Assembly (NCBI RefSeq): GCF_036898095.1
Contig: NC_090731.1
Location: 150,463,402 to 150,527,401, forward strand
Reading direction: 5' to 3'
DNA: 64,000 bases
From: Palaemon carinicauda
Taxonomy: Eukaryota; Arthropoda; Malacostraca; Decapoda; Palaemonidae
In this document: positions 40,030 through 52,439 of the stretch, piece by piece
How positions within the stretch are numbered: the first letter of the stretch is position 1
Layout of the letters: every line of letters begins with the position of its first letter
Position numbers and translations under genes: made by a program
Notes under the pieces: generated by a model
Told to the model about the DNA's origin: nothing
The model's input: only the letters and a program-made list of their open reading frames with translations
Databases searched by the model: none

Positions 40030-40960
40030 TGCTAGTAGCGCAAAATGTGGCTTTAAGTGGAGTGGTAGCCAGATCTGCTAGCTCTGCTCATAAAAGCAAC
40101 GAGAGCTTCCAGACTGCCCGAACCACCTTCAACAACGTCACGTGAAAAGGTTCCACGAAGTGGTTCATTGCTTGTTTCTTCATAGCTGGTTGCTTGCCGG
40201 ACGCCTAGAAATTGGCAAAAATTGAGAAGACAATCTTTGTGGTGGATCAGTTGAGCTTTAGTGTCCGCCAGTAACACCAAGTCTTATAGGTAATGTAACA
40301 GTCTTACCGCCATGGCATGTGCCCGAGGAGATTAGTGTGAAGACCTGTGGAGCTGGTGACAGGCCTAAAAACAACACTTTGAATTGATAGATCTTTTCTC
40401 AGAAGGATAAATGCAGATACTACCTTGATTGTAGGTGGACTGGGATCTGGAACTATGCATCTTACAGGTCTATGGACAACAGGAAGTTGTTCTGATGAAT
40501 TGCCTGGATAACTGTGCTTGGAGTTTCCATCTTGAACCGGGTCTGTAACTTGAATCGGTTAAAGCGGGAAAGGTCTATAACAGGTCTCCACTAGGAAGAG
40601 CTTGATAAAGAAAACTAGAGATCCGTCTAAAACTTCCTCGATAGAATTCTTCTTCATCTTTCACCCTTCTTCTAACTAAAGGTCTCTTCAGGATCCCTTC
40701 AAATAGAACAATGAGATCATCAGAGTCTGCGTCTGAGGAGGGAGACAGTCCGTGAACGGCATGGGATATCATAAACGGAGCACTTCTACCGCTCCGGGTT
40801 CTGCCCTGTAGAACTGTCATCTCGTTCAATGACTTTGCAAGCAACCGCACTGATGGTAAGTAGGGGAACATTCGGTTTCTAATGGGCACCTCTATGTCCC
40901 CAGTTCCTTCTGAACGAAAGATTACCTTTACATCAAAAGGAAGCTAAGGCCTTAGATATT
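40030..40960 (-). pseudogene. DIRS-like reverse-transcriptase fragment
   Basis: On the minus strand, pieces in several frames give DLSRFNRFKLQTRFKMETPS, LLSIDLKDAYFQIPVHLQSR and YQFKVLFLGLSPAPQVFT (40320-40580), then a thumb-like LLADTKAQLIHHKDCLLNFCQFLG (40200-40280). The upstream piece MISHAVHGLSPSSDADSDD (40700-40790) resembles the RT N-terminal extension of element C. A relic with no ends seen. Confidence 0.75.
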
Positions 40961-41103
40961 AAGGCTTTCAAGAGGGAACAGAAGACTTTCTTGTTTTTTA
41001 AGTGCACTAATAATGGGGATTTAACAAGTACAGTAACACGGAATATGCCGTGTGATACTCTAAATACCTAAGAATGTATACGACAAACAGATCTTCTTGG
41101 TAT

Positions 41104-41192
41104 GGTAGGGTGCAGGGTTCCCTCATGTGGTAGGGTGCAGGGTTCCCTCATGTGGTAGGGTGCAGGGTTCCCTCATGTGGTAGGGTGCAGGG
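41104..41192. repeat. 25-bp tandem repeat, about 3.6 copies
   Basis: Unit GGTAGGGTGCAGGGTTCCCT plus CATGT, at 41104, 41129, 41154 and partly 41179, copies identical. Lies in USP30 intron 1. Confidence 0.95.
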
Positions 41193-42185
41193 AAACAGCA
41201 CTTAAAGCAAAGTAATCATTGAAAAAATTTTCACTCTTAAAACGTGAGTATTCTCCAATACAGTTTTCCCATAAAACACTATTTCCTTTTCTTATCTAAT
41301 TTTTCATTATTTACAATCTTTAAAATTTCAAATTAGTTTTACTTTACCTTCAATTTCCTTTGTATAGAATACCAATATACAAATATGTGTACCAGGTAGG
41401 ACCATGACAAAAAAGGTGTTAGAGTTACCAACAACCAGGTCCTTATTGGAAATTGTCCCTTGAAAATATGACAATAATAAATACACATAAATAGTTATCA
41501 ATAACTATAAGAAAATACATCACAATGATGAAACTCTATAGATTATTTTACAATAGCGGCACGGTAAAGATCGGTCTGTATTACATGGTCGACTCCGTAA
41601 AAGTATTTGCTGGTAAATCAATCAAAATGATTTATGACCATTTATGAAAAAGTAGTAGTGAAAGATCATGTATCTCCAATATAAACATTGAAAAGTTTCA
41701 GCTAACTGCAACCACTTCATTGCAAAAGACTTTAGTATAAATTTAAATGGTAAAATTCATGAATGGCTTAAATATTTCACAAGGTGGAATTCATATCACA
41801 TTACTATAACTAATTATTCTGAATTAAAGACAGTGAAAATAATTCTTCTCATCCAGTATTGGGTAAACACTCAATACAAGAATTGGCACCATATATAAAG
41901 TAGGTATAGTACAATCTAATACATTTGATGTTATGTAAAGATAATGATCTAAAGGTAAACAAATTAACAAAATTTTTCTATCCGACCCACCTACCGAAAT
42001 GGCGAAATTAGAGTTGTTGACGAACAAGTGCAGTGTATTTACTTGTAGCCCATCAAAGTATCTATGATCGGTACACGAGTAAAGTTATACGCATAGGATG
42101 GCCTAATATACATGACAGGCTACTTATCATAACGGTGTAGGCCATTGGACAATAACTAACCCTACAGTAGGAAGAGACTACTTAC
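41193..42185. other. Intron 1, unique-looking AT-rich part
   Basis: About 1 kb of AT-rich intron next to exon 1. I see no gene, repeat or transposon motif. Confidence 0.5.
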
Positions 42186-42309
42186 CCTTTCGTTTTTTCC
42201 TTTTACGAATGTCAGAAGGGCCACCGAAAATGACATATGCCCCAATGATAACAGCTCCAACTATCAGAGCAGAGGACCGAAGATTTACAGGAACTGTCAT
42301 GATGATCAT
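42186..42309 (-). CDS. USP30: USP30-like deubiquitinase, first coding exon (membrane anchor)
   Basis: The first ATG after an in-frame TAA is at 42309 (MIIMTVPVNLRSS...); a second in-frame ATG follows at 42300. The exon encodes 41 residues plus one base: a short N-terminus, a membrane helix (residues about 14-30, ALIVGAVIIGAYVIFGGP) and the basic tail SDIRKRKKRK. It ends at donor G|GTAAGT (phase 1), which fits the phase of exon 2. A single N-terminal helix followed by basic residues is the mitochondrial outer-membrane anchor of USP30; helix-GP-charged-RKKR before the USP domain matches the vertebrate layout. Upstream untranslated exons cannot be excluded. By itself this exon could be chance, but the join to a USP Cys-box in frame makes it convincing. 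Confidence 0.82.
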
Positions 42310-42720
42310 ATTCAGAGACGTATGGTATGACAAAAGATTGACAACTTGGAGGATATCACCAAATTATGGTAATGCCTAGGCCAGACTCCCCAGGTCTACG
42401 GTAAGTCCAATTACCCTAGACAAAGGAAATGGCCTACGATAGGCCTTCAATTTCATCTACGCGTAAAAAAGGGAGTTCTTGTAAGGAATTAAACGTTGTA
42501 TAATTAAACTGTAAAGTGTTTGTATTTAACTTCGTAGTTTTGTTATACAAGTGATGCAACCTTGTAAGGTCTCCCGTCAGCAAACAATAAGTTCTTCCTG
42601 AACTAGCAAATTGTTGAATGTCTCTTTCCGTATTTTTGTAAACAATCAGTGACGTCACAGTCTTCTTCTTCATTGGATATATGTCACTTCAAGTAGATAT
42701 ATGACCTTCGTTCATTTAAG
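42310..42720 (-). promoter_or_regulatory. Presumed USP30 5' UTR and promoter region, with a CRE palindrome
   Basis: Upstream of the first coding exon. The perfect CRE/ATF palindrome TGACGTCA lies at 42650-42657, about 340 bp from the start codon. No clear TATA box is placed. A 79-codon open frame (42434-42673) lies here but has no recognisable feature. Assignment as promoter is by position only. Confidence 0.4.
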
Positions 42721-43079
42721 AGATATTTCCAGAACGATAAAAACATTACAAGAAGAATGTAGAAAAATTAACGAGGAAGTAACAGATAGTTAGGGCACAA
42801 TAGGATACTTAAACATAATGATAAGTGACGTAACAGAATTAAATGAAAGAATGATAGATACGAATACGAAACAACTAAGCCGTAGGTAGCCTAATGATAA
42901 TAGGGTAGAGCCACCAGTAAACTCAAATGTAGTACAAGGGTAGCAACTAGTGGAAAATATAGAACTTATTAAAAGAAACTTACAAAGTGATGGTAAACAG
43001 AATGGAGAAGGTGAAAAACAACATAGGAGAACTGTAGATGAAAATAAACCATCTTCATTATGAAATGTTCTAAGAAAAA

Positions 43080-43594
43080 TAAATGGGAGAAGTTATGAGG
43101 ATATGACATTTAGGCAAAATAAGATAAATAGAAAATGTAAGTGCTTTGCAGAAGGAAAATTTTGCCAAGGCTCAGAGTGCATATTTTACCATAAGTGAGG
43201 GAAATCCTATACCAGCACCAGCACAAATGGAGATAGAACATTACACAGACAGAATGAGATAAAGAAATGTCAATGGGACATTGGGAAATGCGAATTTTCA
43301 CATAGGCCACGTACAGTGTCAACAAAATCAGGAGTAGAATAATGGAGAGAGTCAATGATGTATCACCATGGGAGTAAAGAAAAGGCATTGTGCAAATTTT
43401 ATTTGGAGAAAATGTATATTTCGTATAATAAAGGAGGCAACAGGGTTAAGTGTTATGATGTCAGAAACAGATCTTGGGAGAACCACCTAGGTAATAACAA
43501 CAGTAAATTTCCTAACAATAGCAGTCATAAAAGTAATATACAAAACGCAGAATATAAGGAAAATGTCAATAAAAAAAAAAACACATATTTTTAG
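43080..43594 (+). pseudogene. ORF1 remnant with CCCH fingers
   Basis: Reads INRKCKCFAEGKFCQGSECI then FYHK (Cys-x6-Cys-x4-Cys-x3-His), a second partial finger KCQWDIGKCEFSHRPR, and a third candidate ALCKFYLEKMYISYNKG. Stops lie between the fingers. CCCH fingers bind RNA, which would suit an ORF1 protein, although ORF1 proteins more often use CCHC knuckles. Confidence 0.6.
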
Positions 43595-43839
43595 AGTAAC
43601 GTGTGGGAAGTATTATCCAAACTCAGGGACGAAAGTCAATAAACGTGGACATGACAATGCCAAATGGGAGGAGTGTTAAATCAAGAGACCTGTATGGCAC
43701 AGAGGTTAGTACTGGGCCATATATGTAGGAGCAGCCGATGGTAAATATAATGTCGTTCGTAGAAACAGCGCCAACGAGGGATTAAAAAAAGGTAAATAAA
43801 AAAATGTAAAAAAAGAAAAAAAAAACATAAAAACAGGAT

Positions 43840-44560
43840 GTATAAAGAGTGCAAGATTTATCGTGTAAATGTAAGTGGGGTTAAATAAAATATAAGATTT
43901 ATGGGGGAGATAGTGGACTCTTCAACTAAATCCACAATAATTTGCCTGACTGAAACACATTTAGGGAAAGAATGAAAATAAGGAAGGATCAATAATTTAT
44001 AAGAATAACAGAAACACAGAAGGAGTACTGATAGGAGTTAAAGAAAAACTGGGAAATTTAGTAGAAGTTGATAGAGAGAATAAGACATCTGAAGCACTCT
44101 GGATAAAATGGACAATGGTCGCATTAAGATTAGATTATGTGTAGTAAATGTTCCACAAGAAAGTATGTGAAACAAGAAGGAAAATAAGGAAATGTATAAA
44201 GTATTAAAGATGAAGTCAAGAAAGTAGATAAGGAGGGATGAAAATTAATAATAGTGGGAATAAGACATAAGTTTCAATAGGTGAGAGGATACTTGTACAA
44301 CTAGAAGAAAATATCAAGTTAATACCCATTAAAAATATAGAGAGAAATGGACAATAAATGTACATTGATAGCTATGGGATAATTAAAAAAAATGAGATAG
44401 GAGAAAAGACTATCCACATAGATGAAGAGAAAATAATAACACTATTCACAGTAACAGATTATATTACAAACACAGATCACAATACCATGATAATTGAAAT
44501 GGACTGGGAGATGACAAATAATCACAGTAACCAGAGGAGAAGAATTATAGACTTGAAAAT
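43840..44560 (+). pseudogene. APE-type endonuclease remnant
   Basis: RVNVSGVK near 43862, IVDSSTKSTIICLTETHLGKE with the Glu motif near 43910-43970, and ITNTDHNTMIIEMDW with the Asp-His motif near 44463-44510. Many stops between. Confidence 0.6.
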
Positions 44561-44979
44561 ATTTAAAGATGAAACTGAGGCTGCCAGACCACTGAAAATC
44601 ACCAAAGGTAGAGGGATGATAATGAAAAGGATTAATAGGATAAAGGAGAAAAGCTAAAAAGTTCAACAAAAAAAAAACAAGATATCATTAATGTAGACGA
44701 AAAGGAAAATAAAGATCAGATTGAAGGGAAGTAATTTAGAAAACAGACGACCCAAATGAAGCTCAAGAAAAACTGATAAATAAGTATATAATAAGAAGAA
44801 ATACCAGAGAACATGCAAAATGTTTAAAGCAAACAACAGATGAAGTAAAAAAAAAAAAAAAAAAAAAGTGGAGTCAATGGAGAAACATTCTGGGATTTAA
44901 AAAAAAGAAAGATAGATGGACATTAGACATGTACTATGGCTGATCTGAAATAAAGAAAGAGTGGCAATAGAAAATGTCG

Positions 44980-45237
<258 letters not shown>

Positions 45238-45565
45238 AAACAGTTTGATCTTTATTACATAGGCCTGTTTAAGTTGGTAATGTATAATACAGAAATGAAG
45301 AGGAAACCTAAAAAAAAACTTAATGAATTGATATGTAGCGAAAAATAAAGTAAACTAGAAAAAGATAACGTAAAGAACATAAATCAACAAGTAGATGCAT
45401 TAGTAGTATCTCTGAAAATTAAGAATGCAAGACAGCCACGAAAAAATGAGCAATGAAATGATGAAAAACATGGGCTAAGACAAGAATAGCGTGAGAGAAA
45501 TTATAAATGAAAAAGAGAGAATAGATAAATCAGATGAATGGGATGAATTAGAAATATTATCAGAT

Positions 45566-45915
45566 GGCAAGTCTAAGAGAAGAACACTCCAAAATCAAAA
45601 TATTGTTCTGTAGTCTTAGGCAGTGCCATAATCTCTGTACCATGGTCTTTCAATGTCTTGGGTTAGAGTTCTCTTGCTTGAAGGTACACTCGAGCACACT
45701 ATTCTATCTTATTTCTCTTCCTATTGTTTTGTTAAAGTTTTTTATAGTTTATATAGGAGATATTTATTTCAATGTTCTTACTCTTCTTAAAATATTTTCG
45801 TTTTCTCTTTTCCTTTCCTCATTGGGCTATTTTCCCTATTAGGGCCCCTGGGCTCATAGCATCCTGCTTTTCCAGCTTGGGTTGTAGCTTAGCAAGTAAT
45901 AATTATAATAATGAT
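45566..45915 (+). repeat. Short interspersed repeat, plus copy
   Basis: Includes TTCCTCATTGGGCTATTTTC and CATAGCATCCTGCTTTTCCA followed by an AATAAT-rich tail. The inverse copy is at 49688-49990. A common decapod repeat as far as I know; no internal polymerase III box is obvious. Confidence 0.75.
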
Positions 45916-47250
45916 AATCAGATATTGGCAATAGAAGACGACCATTTATCACGAGCACAGTAAATAAAATGTTTGAGACTAAGATTAATGAAAATTAGAA
46001 ATGAAATTAATGACAAGAATAGCAGATTTCAATGTAGTGGGATAGAGGGTAAAATCAACAGCAGATTATCTTATAACACTAAATGCTGTTATAGATTATA
46101 ATATTTGCTTAGAGATCTCCATATGTTTTCATGGTTTGGGGATGCAGTAAAATGTTTACATAAAGTATGCCTAAAAGGCGGTAGCAAAAAATTGTGTAAA
46201 ATTGTCGGAAAAGATATCAAGAGGATATATAAATTAAATGAGAACTTTAAAGTGATAATTAAGAGTCTATATATACTGAGGAAATTAGGAAAGAAGAGAA
46301 TGTAGGACAACGGGCAATTTTTGCCCAAAAATTATGCTCAATTGTTACAGATAAAGTTAATAATATGAGTGAGAAGTTATTAACCCTGATTTAAACATCA
46401 GATTAGAAGCCCTGGTAGATGTGGATGATATGGTGTTCCTCAAAAATAACAGATACAAAGCAGAAAAAGCCATAAGTAACTTCCGCAGTATGGAAGAGAT
46501 GAAGAAAATTACTTTTAGCACCAATCCAGAAGTCAGCAGTGTTAGTAATAAGACACATAAAAGAAACCAGATAGGTTAACGAGTTGGTTATAAATTGAAG
46601 GATAAAAACAGTTAAGGAATATAAATACTAATGAGAATAGTACACAGAAAAAAGAGACTATAGTCTTAGTAAGCTATAAAAAAAAAAAAAAAATGAATAC
46701 ATGATGCAAGAAGTTAGGAAGTATGGAGACAGTAATAAAATGGGAAATTTGGCATTGCTTGTAAGAATAAAGATATATGAAACAGTAGTGGTATCTACAA
46801 CGTTTGTAAACAATGAGACGTGGGATGTAATAAAAAAAAATGAAAGAGCTAAAAGATATACAGTACAAGATAATGAAAGGGATGTTTGCTTTATTGGTGG
46901 TTAATAGCAGAAAAATAAATATGGCCCGTAGAGAATAGGAGTGAATAAAAAAGGGCGATGCTGTTTCATAACACCATTACATCAAATAATAAACGACTAT
47001 TGTTGGAGATAGTGGAAGACCAAATAAATGGAATCATATGGGGAATGCAGGGGGAAAAGTCTTATAGAAATATGCAAAAAAAAATGATATTATAATTGAA
47101 GCGATAAGAGATTATAGACAGAAAGAACGCAAGAAATAAATAAAATGTAAACTGGAGAATGAAATTAAAAGAAAATAAAGCAGAAATGACCCAGTTGAGT
47201 TTTGTAAATGGTAGTGACAGAAGATATTACGCTTGGTAAACTAACAATAA

Positions 47251-49060
47251 GTTTCATGTTGAAAATTTTATCAGGATTATTTGAATAACTTAAATTTCAT
47301 CTAATAATTTTGGTTTTAGGGGCTTCAACATTCCCGTCATTAAGTGGTATATCGTATGCTGAGATGAGAATATTTGAATTAGTCTACCATGATTAATTTT
47401 CTATTCTAAAATTAGTAACGTTTTCTATGGCAAGTCATTGCATGGTAAACGCAATCGTTCAAAGGGCCAGCAAACAACAACAAGTGCAAACAGATAGAGG
47501 GGAAATATTTAGAATTTAAAGATTTTGTAAGAGAGATCTAAGTATATAATTTGTAGCTTTTATAATATAAAATACTGTTGTATTCATTATGTATAGAATT
47601 AAGCAGTAATTATTACTCGAGAATCCTTCTTTGGCTTGTCTAATACAGTGAGCTTCGTGGGACTTTAAATTTAGCTTGAAATATCCCTGGGCAGTCATAC
47701 GTTTGATGACAGATCTGTAGTATATATCTAATTAGTTTATCAAACATTATCATTCTATTCTTATGACTTTAAAGCAGTGCAAATGAGATAGCAAACCAGT
47801 GATAAGGACGGAATAAGAGTATATACCCTTCCAGAAATTATTAAACGATAATCTTTGTTATTTCTACCATTGAATGTGCAGGTTACCTAAGATGACCTAA
47901 CACATAAGTGAATATACAGTTTGAATAAAAGATTTGATATAATAGGCAGTAAAATACCAAAACGAACAGTAACCAGGACAAGACTGGCAGTCGGTATCCA
48001 GAGAAGTTTGCAAACTAATGAAGATGGACGACGGTGCCACATGCATTCAGTACCACAGGAAACGCACATGAAACTGTCTTACTGGGTATGATGTGCTTTC
48101 AACTGATAGCACACGTCTAAAATTTCTAGGCATCTCCTGAAATTTATTGTAAAGAGTTATATGAAAAAAAAAATGATATGCACAAAAGATGAGGGAAGAA
48201 TTTATTAATATTATGTGCATGTAGGGAAGTTCAGAAAATCTACAGCGTTCAAAATGCTCTCTTCAGTAAAGACATTGAGATAATATAATAATATTCTCAA
48301 CATATAGCATGTATAAATTATGAGTAATTTCTGTTTTACATGGCTATTCATTAATCACAGAAATTTGTAGAAACCTTTGTTGAACACCTAAAAAACTTGA
48401 TATTCAACTATGAATTCTTTGACAAAGTTGAGGCAATATGAGTTAGAATTACCTACACATAGCATTTGCATCGGCTATGGGAAAGATTTCTTAGTTCAGC
48501 CAATTCACGTTTAGATTAAACCCAAACTATCCTTTGCAGTTCAGAGACAAGTGGTATACAAAATAAAATAGGAAATAAATTTTACTTAGGTCTTTTTTTA
48601 ACCAACAGTAGTCATGATTAAAATTCAAGGATGTTAAGTTGTGTAAAGGAAAAACAACTAGTACGAGCAAAAGTACAGCTTCAAAATACAATTTCTTATG
48701 AGGAAATATCTCAAATGTATCAAGAATATAGTCACTCATGTCTTAGAATTATATAGTACAATTGGCGAAGAAAGACTTGCTCATGGTAATGATTCTTTAT
48801 TGTGAGAAAAAAAAATAACAGAGACTTCGTCTGTTAGTACATATTAAAGAATAAGTTTAGCAATAGTAACAACTAGTTAAAAAAATCAAATTTGAAACAA
48901 GAAAATTACACAATAAAGAAACTACAGTATCATGAATGATCTAATACACCTACTTAGAAAGGCTCAAATAAGTTGAGTGAATAGGTTGCTTCTTAACAGT
49001 ACGACTTCTGCTGGCAGAATGGTGATATTCCCGCTTGAGTGGAAGTGGTATATGTCACGT
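47251..49060. other. AT-rich region without a recognised gene
   Basis: About 1.8 kb. I see only short open frames and no repeat, exon or transposon signature. Confidence 0.5.
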
Positions 49061-49069
49061 GTTACCCTC

Positions 49070-49420
49070 GCACGAACCACCTTGTGGCCTATTGGTAACG
49101 TCTCTGACTGGTGATCGCTAGACAGGGTTCGAGTACCGCTCAAACTCATTAATTCCTTTAGTGGCTGCAACCTCACCACCCTTGTGAGCTATGGAGGCCG
49201 GAGGGGTTGGGTGTTGTTTGGGGAGCTTATAAGTCTAACTTCTGAGTCATCAGCAGCCATTGCCTGGCCCTCCCTGTTCATAGCTTGGAGGGAGAGGGAG
49301 CTTGGCGCTGATCATATGTATATATGGTCAGTCTCTAGGACACTGTCCTACTTGCTGGGGCAATATCAATGTCCCTTACCTCTGCCATTCATGAGTGGTC
49401 TTTAAACCTTTAATCTAGTG
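49070..49420 (+). repeat. tRNA-derived SINE
   Basis: The head resembles a tRNA with A-box-like GTGGCCTATTGG (49083-49094) and B-box GGTTCGAGTAC (49126-49136). A body of about 280 bp follows, ending near CATTCATGAGTGGTCTTTAA. The body (CCTCACCACCCTTGTGAGCT, CAGCAGCCATTGCCTGGCCC) is one I recognise from decapod SINEs. Confidence 0.8.
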
Positions 49421-49687
49421 GGCCACAACTCTACAGTAAGCTCATGTAATTTCCATGCAGAAAAATTCCTTAACTTTCGTGAGTTAAACTGAGGTACAAC
49501 TATGTGACAGCACAGGAATTTCTTCTGGTCACTTATTGTATGACTGCAGGTCTATTTTTGAGTCATTCATATTTGAATGACCCATGAATGGACCCTTAAA
49601 ATCAACATGAATGAAATGCCAAGCATATCTGGAAACTTTCCCTTTCCATGGATACATTTATGTTAGTTTTGTATCTCTTTGTTGGAG

Positions 49688-49990
49688 TACAGCTTATTAT
49701 TATTATTATTATTATTATTATTGTTATTATTATTATTATTATCATTATTATTGCTAAGATACAACCCTAGTTGGAAAAGCAGGATGCTATAAGCCCAAGG
49801 GCTCCAGCAGGGAAAATAGTCCAGTGAGGAAAGGAAACAAGGAAAAATAAAATATTTAAGAATACTAATATTAAATCAAGTATTTCCTACGTAAACTATA
49901 AAAAACTTTAACAAAACAAGAGGAAGATAGATAAGATAGAATAGTGGGCCCGAGTGTACCATCAAGCAAGAGAACTCTTCATGACAAATG
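49688..49990 (-). repeat. Short interspersed repeat, minus copy with (ATT)n tail
   Basis: Inverted relative to 45566-45915. The shared block is AAAAGCAGGATGCTATAAGC with GGGAAAATAGTCCAGTGAGG. The (ATT)n tract at 49688-49755 is its 3' tail. Confidence 0.75.
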
Positions 49991-51690
49991 ATTCTGTAAA
50001 CGTATGTTATAGTAATTATCCCATATTTTATCATGCATTCATGATCAGAATCTCTTTCCTCGAGAACTTTCGGGAGCAACAATCCTATATCATCTGAAGC
50101 GGAAGTATTGTTAAGAAATACAATGAATTATTTACAGCAGTTTAATCCTAAAGTGATTTAAGATCTTGCGATCTCTTTTAATATGATGAAATAGATTTTT
50201 GGTTATGAGATGTCTGCTTTTATGATTATTATAAACCTTATCAACAGATAAGTGAGATAGTCTAAGCCTATACATTATTAGTTATTTAATATAAACCACT
50301 ATTAAAAGTGATAAAATTTGTAATAGAGAACGAGGAGACGTTTCATGTTGTCATCTTAGAAAATTGTGATAATCTGAGTGATCTAAGTGAGACCAAGTAA
50401 CAAGGTTTCAATTAAAGGCGCTATCTCGTAGATAAATTCTTTTTCTGATACATTGTATCAAGAGTAATTCTATATCTTATTTGAGATATATGTCTTCCCG
50501 TTGAATAGAATTCCATAGAAAAACCTGTTTGTTTGGTTGATAATCGTCTTACCTTTTTTTTTTTTTTCTCCTCGGACACGGTTTTCCTCTTGTAGCTTAC
50601 CTACCCGATTAATTGAACCTTGAGTTTAATGAAACTTTAGATGATTTCAATTTATAATGATCTTTGCCCATAAATGGGCAACTAAGAAATGATGACACAA
50701 GACAACATATAGATATGCACCAGTCTCCAGAAAGTTCTTCCACAAAGTAATACCTCATGCTCATGGAAAATCATCCTCCTTCCACTGTATCAACGTAGCT
50801 TTCATTGATAATTCTCTCGTATGAATATCACATAGGTCAGCAAAATGAGATTTGGATGAGTTTATCCAGGATTTAAACATGTTGAGTGTCTAGTGCATTA
50901 AAGAACAGACTAGAAGCCCCGAGAGAGATGATAAGCCAGGAAGAGCAAAGATGAGGCAGACGGCAATATCCTGGAACAGCCAGATGGTGGATTTGTTTTT
51001 TGGTTGGAGGTGGGGAGGTTGAACCTATACAGGCCAACTGAAGGATAAGGTGACCTAACAGCACTGTAATGTTTCATGCAAGATCAGTAACATCTGCATG
51101 ACCTCTTGACCTGTTCTGACTTCCCTTTAGTGGAAAATCTTTATAACCCTTCACGAAAGTAGGACAGCATAGATGGCGTCTTTAAACTCCTAAAAGGACC
51201 AACCACGGGCATTTATGTGGACTTAGCACCATGGATGAAAACCACGAATTTACAGCTTTATGAAGAGGATGGCATCCTTCAGTCGCATCTCTTGTTCCAG
51301 TTAAGGGCCCTTACCAGTCTCCGGCATACCATAATGGACATAAATTTCTCCGTGGCCTTTGGAAAATATCAATGAACACCTGTTAGAAAGTCTTTTTCTC
51401 ATAATTTCATCTTTCGGCTACAGTGCATACTTTTTGGAAATCACATATTTCCAACAAATCAACCCCATTCTGAAAGTATTTCAATGAGAAGCTCTCCTTC
51501 CTTATTCATTTCAGGATATACAAATAATCTACAAACTATACCATATATTATTCTGCTACCCCAGTACGGAAATCACTAATCATATATTGTTGTTATTCAA
51601 ATCCAGACTCTCTGAAACTCAATCTCTTTCACTTTCATCATTTTCATTGATGGAACAAATACAGTTATTGTAAATACTGTCTATCTCTAT
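49991..51690. other. Region without a recognised gene
   Basis: About 1.7 kb, moderately AT-rich, with a T-rich tract at 50553-50568. No exon or transposon motif seen. Confidence 0.5.
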
Positions 51691-51692
51691 AT

Positions 51693-51945
51693 ACCCCGTA
51701 GGAGGATAGCGCCGCCAGTACACCTTTCTCAGTACACTGTAGGCATTACTTAAGGGGCTTTCCGGCGTTCCTTCGGCTCCCAGCTGCGCTTGCTTTATGT
51801 TTCATTTCTTGATCCCTCTTGCTGTCCAACCTCTTCTAACGTTTACTTCATGAAGCAACTTGACTTACCTAGAATGCACTTGAGTTCTGAATGGCCCCAC
51901 AGGCCCCAGCGCCGGATTATATAACCTAAATCCATAAATCTTGAT
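51693..51945 (+). repeat. Short interspersed repeat, decapod type
   Basis: Begins TACCCCGTAGGAGGATAGCG and contains AGTACACTGTAGGCATTACT and TTCCTTCGGCTCCCAGCTGC, ending with GAATGGCCCCACAGGCCCCA. I recognise this layout from decapod genomes; origin unknown to me. Confidence 0.7.
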
Positions 51946-52251
51946 ATCTTTATATAATTCCCCTTGTTTAGAAATTAGCAGCAGACCTAACAGAAAAAAT
52001 GCAGTTTATAAGTAAATAGTAGCTAAATTCGTAATAAACAAAAAGTTAAAAAATGCCTCACGTTGATTGATCATTATTTTGGTCTTTGTGATTGAAAATT
52101 ATAAGGAAAGTGTAAATGACACGTAGGTTTTTAAACCACAGTGATGATACAAAAATATTCCTATTTATTGAAAAACATGCAAAAAGGAAATGGTTTTACT
52201 GCAAAGTAGCTACATTGAAACTTTAATCACCTCATTCAAGGATATATATAC

Positions 52252-52254
<3 letters not shown>

Positions 52255-52347
<93 letters not shown>
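52255..52347. repeat. (GA)n microsatellite
   Basis: About 46 GA units without interruption. A 73-codon minus-strand frame across it is an artefact. Confidence 0.97.
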
Positions 52348-52349
<2 letters not shown>

Positions 52350-52439
52350 TGTAAATAAACGTAACCGCTTTCCTCTTACCCCGCCATAACACGTATCGCA
52401 ACACAGCAACAATAAACAGAGCGTCGTCCAATTATTTAA

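Larger units (their letters stand above)
27276..42185 (-). other. USP30-like gene, intron 1
   Basis: A 14,910-bp intron defined by the donor at 42185 and acceptor at 27276. It is mostly transposons: Tigger T2, a mini-element, Tigger T3, DIRS A2, an RTE-like fragment and a DIRS RT fragment. No further host exon is visible in it. Confidence 0.75.

Noticed and set aside
42434..42673. 79-codon minus-strand open frame upstream of USP30 exon 1
   Set aside because: No recognisable domain, lies in the likely promoter and includes the CRE palindrome; chance open frames of this length are common here.
49070..49140. Functional tRNA gene
   Set aside because: A- and B-box-like words are present but the cloverleaf is poor and a long SINE body follows.
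52210..52431. Leu/Ser-repeat protein across the (GA)n tract, and Leu- or Tyr-rich frames at 53153-53568
   Set aside because: These are translations of simple dinucleotide and trinucleotide repeats.
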